From Holophagaceae bacterium (GTDB lineage: Bacteria > Acidobacteriota > Holophagae > Holophagales > Holophagaceae): a stretch of DNA of 6,889 bases. The stretch is taken from contig PMJK01000105.1 of NCBI GenBank assembly GCA_003158505.1, forward strand, positions 4,605 through 11,493, read 5' to 3'. The notes beneath the pieces are model-generated. The model saw only the letters and a program-made list of their open reading frames with translations, made no database searches and was not told the DNA's origin. Position 1 is the first letter of the stretch. The number at the start of each line of letters is the position of its first letter. This document shows, piece by piece, positions 5,601 to 6,889 of this stretch. The translations under genes and the position numbers were made by a program.

Positions 5601-5855
5601 CTAGACCTTCTCGAACTTGATGACTTCCACGGGGCAACCGGCGGCGGCGGCCTCGATGGCGGCCTCCAGGTCCGTGCCATTGCTGCCGGAGAGAGGGCTC
5701 TGTTCGTCCCGATTCTCGTTGTCCACGCCGTCCTCGCGCACGGAGCCATTGACGTTGCAGCTGGTGTCGGTGACCTTGAACACCTCGGGGCACTCTGCCT
5801 CGCAGGCGTTGCACACGATGCAGCCTTCTTCGATCCAGACTTTGGTGATGGCCAT
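5601..5855 (-). CDS. Small [4Fe-4S] ferredoxin
   Basis: This is a cytoplasmic one-electron carrier of 84 aa. The cluster motif is CIVCNACEAECP, with Cys12, Cys15 and Cys18 followed by a Cys22-Pro, and the distal CPVEVI with Cys74. In single-cluster ferredoxins the first three cysteines and the distal one bind the cluster. Cys22 and an extra Cys33 are then free or form a disulfide. A hydrophilic, acidic, Asn/Ser-rich stretch at about 40-62 replaces a second cluster motif. ATG 5855 is chosen because GAGGAG lies about 6 nt upstream and homologs begin MAITKVWIEEGCI; a longer in-frame start at 5990 would add 45 unrelated residues. The gene is monocistronic and divergent from thiL. Its redox partner is not shown by the context. 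Confidence 0.93.
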   Translation of the reverse strand: MAITKVWIEEGCIVCNACEAECPEVFKVTDTSCNVNGSVREDGVDNENRDEQSPLSGSNGTDLEAAIEAAAAGCPVEVIKFEKV

Positions 5856-5904
5856 GGTCGTCTCCTCGAGATCCAATTGGGGCCCGGCATGGGCGTACTC
5901 AACT

Positions 5905-5933
5905 AACGTATCATCGCCGTCGCCTATGACCAA
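5905..5933 (-). promoter_or_regulatory. Weak candidate promoter of the ferredoxin gene
   Basis: On the minus strand TTGGTC (5928-5933) and TACGTT (5905-5910) are separated by 17 bp. Each agrees with the consensus at about half its positions. Placement about 50 bp before the start codon is plausible. No plus-strand promoter for thiL stood out in 5856-5988. Confidence 0.3.
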
Positions 5934-5988
5934 GCATCGCCTCGGTTCCTGGGCCATGGGAGACTGGATTTGTGACGGAGGTCCGCCC

Positions 5989-6889
5989 ATGCATTTGAAG
6001 GAGACGGGAGTGCTTGCCCGGATCCGGGATCTGTTGCCCGGTGGCGGCAGCCTCCTGGACGACTGTGGCGCCCTGCCCCCGACGCCCGCTGGTCACTCGT
6101 TGTTGGTCACCACAGATCTCATGGAATCGGATCAACATTTCTGCCTCGACTGGCATCCGCCGGACCTGCTGGCCCGCAAACTCCTCACGGTGAACCTGTC
6201 GGACCTGGACGCCTCCGGGGCCCAGCCCTTCGGATTCACCCTCACCCTCGCCCTGGGTCCCGAGATTGATGGGCCCTGGCTCGACACCTTCCTGGAAAGC
6301 CTGGCGCGAGCCTCCCGGCAGGCCGCCGTCCAGGTGCTCGGCGGCGACACCGTGGGCCGCCCCTCGGGCCTGGGCCTGGGGCTCACGGCCTTCGGCTTCG
6401 CGGCCCGATGGCTGAGGCGGGATGGCCTGAAACCCGGCGATCAGATTTTTGTGGACCAGCTTCCTGGGGCCAGCCTGCGAGGCCTGCGGAAGCTGCAGGC
6501 AGGGCAACGCTGGGATCCCGCCCGACCCGACCTCGACCTGGAGGCACACCTGGACCCCAAACCCAACCTGGGCCTCGGGTTGAGGCTGGCAGCCATGCCC
6601 GAGGTTCATGCCTGCCTCGACCTCTCGGACGGACTCAGCCGCGATCTCCGCAATCTTGCAGAAGCTTCCAAGCTCAGCATCCTGGTGGACCCAGGTCTGG
6701 ATGAAGATGCCCTCCGGGGAGGTGAGGATTATGCCCGCTGTTTCGGCTCTGACCTGCCTCAGTCGGAGTTGGAACAGCGGCTCGGCCAAGCCCTCATTCC
6801 CGTGGGCCGGGCTGTGAAACCGGGTCCCGCGCCCCTGCTCGTCTATGATGGAAGTGGAACGCGCGCCCTGCCGGACCTTGGATTCGACC
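5989..6889 (+). CDS. thiL: Thiamine-monophosphate kinase (3' end just outside window)
   Basis: ThiL phosphorylates thiamine monophosphate with ATP to give thiamine diphosphate, the last step of cofactor synthesis. The frame is open from ATG 5989 to the window end, 300 codons of a usual 310-330. The last visible residues (LPDLGFD) align with the final GYDHF of the E. coli enzyme, so little is missing. PurM-like ATP-binding motifs are visible: LLDDCGAL (22-29), TTDLMESDQHF (41-51), KLLTVNLSDLDASGAQP (64-80), LGGDT (117-121), KPGD (148-151), HLDPKPNLGLGL (187-198), LDLSDGLSRDL (210-220) and GGEDYARCF (244-252). The first motif is normally GDD; here Leu replaces the glycine. The start is well supported by GGAGG at 5977-5981, 7 nt before ATG. 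The gene is divergent from the ferredoxin gene, and no riboswitch is visible in the short leader. Confidence 0.95.
   Translation, partial: MHLKETGVLARIRDLLPGGGSLLDDCGALPPTPAGHSLLVTTDLMESDQHFCLDWHPPDLLARKLLTVNLSDLDASGAQPFGFTLTLALGPEIDGPWLDTFLESLARASRQAAVQVLGGDTVGRPSGLGLGLTAFGFAARWLRRDGLKPGDQIFVDQLPGASLRGLRKLQAGQRWDPARPDLDLEAHLDPKPNLGLGLRLAAMPEVHACLDLSDGLSRDLRNLAEASKLSILVDPGLDEDALRGGEDYARCFGSDLPQSELEQRLGQALIPVGRAVKPGPAPLLVYDGSGTRALPDLGFD

Noticed and set aside
5911..6789. 292-codon minus-strand frame
   Set aside because: It is the antisense shadow of thiL, which carries all expected motifs.

Overview
This is a GC-rich bacterial window of ordinary chromosomal housekeeping genes. It holds eight protein-coding genes: secA (N-terminal part, minus), ndk (plus), an unrecognised 157-aa protein (minus), proS (minus), a yqeY/GatB-tail protein (minus), cheX (plus), a small [4Fe-4S] ferredoxin (minus) and thiL (plus, cut by the window end). 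The protein sequences and gene mix suggest a Gram-negative environmental bacterium. My impression is Acidobacteriota of the Holophaga/Geothrix type, but this rests on general likeness and not on a search. I see no rRNA, tRNA, CRISPR array, transposase or phage gene.

Layout: secA and ndk diverge from 1146-1284, where a good minus-strand -10 box serves secA. ndk converges on the 157-aa gene, with a perfect 14-bp stem terminator between them. The minus strand then carries a likely operon, yqeY - proS - 157-aa gene (transcribed from about 4930 down to 1777). cheX diverges from yqeY and converges on the ferredoxin gene. A GCGA-loop hairpin flanked by heptameric repeats separates cheX from the ferredoxin gene. 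The ferredoxin gene and thiL diverge from 5856-5988. The genes share no single pathway: protein export, nucleotide balance, tRNA charging, chemotaxis signalling, electron transfer and thiamine diphosphate synthesis are all represented.

The one real surprise is the non-coding stretch between proS and the 157-aa gene (2250-2524). It is bounded by a 22-bp inverted repeat with one mismatch and TA at each end. Its interior folds on paper into two further long hairpins, so the whole piece forms a three-way junction. It looks like a miniature inverted-repeat element or a structured RNA. It supplies both the proS stop codon and the Shine-Dalgarno sequence of the next gene. A third copy of its end motif in the last proS codons creates two mutually exclusive pairings, one of which would hide that ribosome binding site. 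This is the best candidate here for something undescribed.
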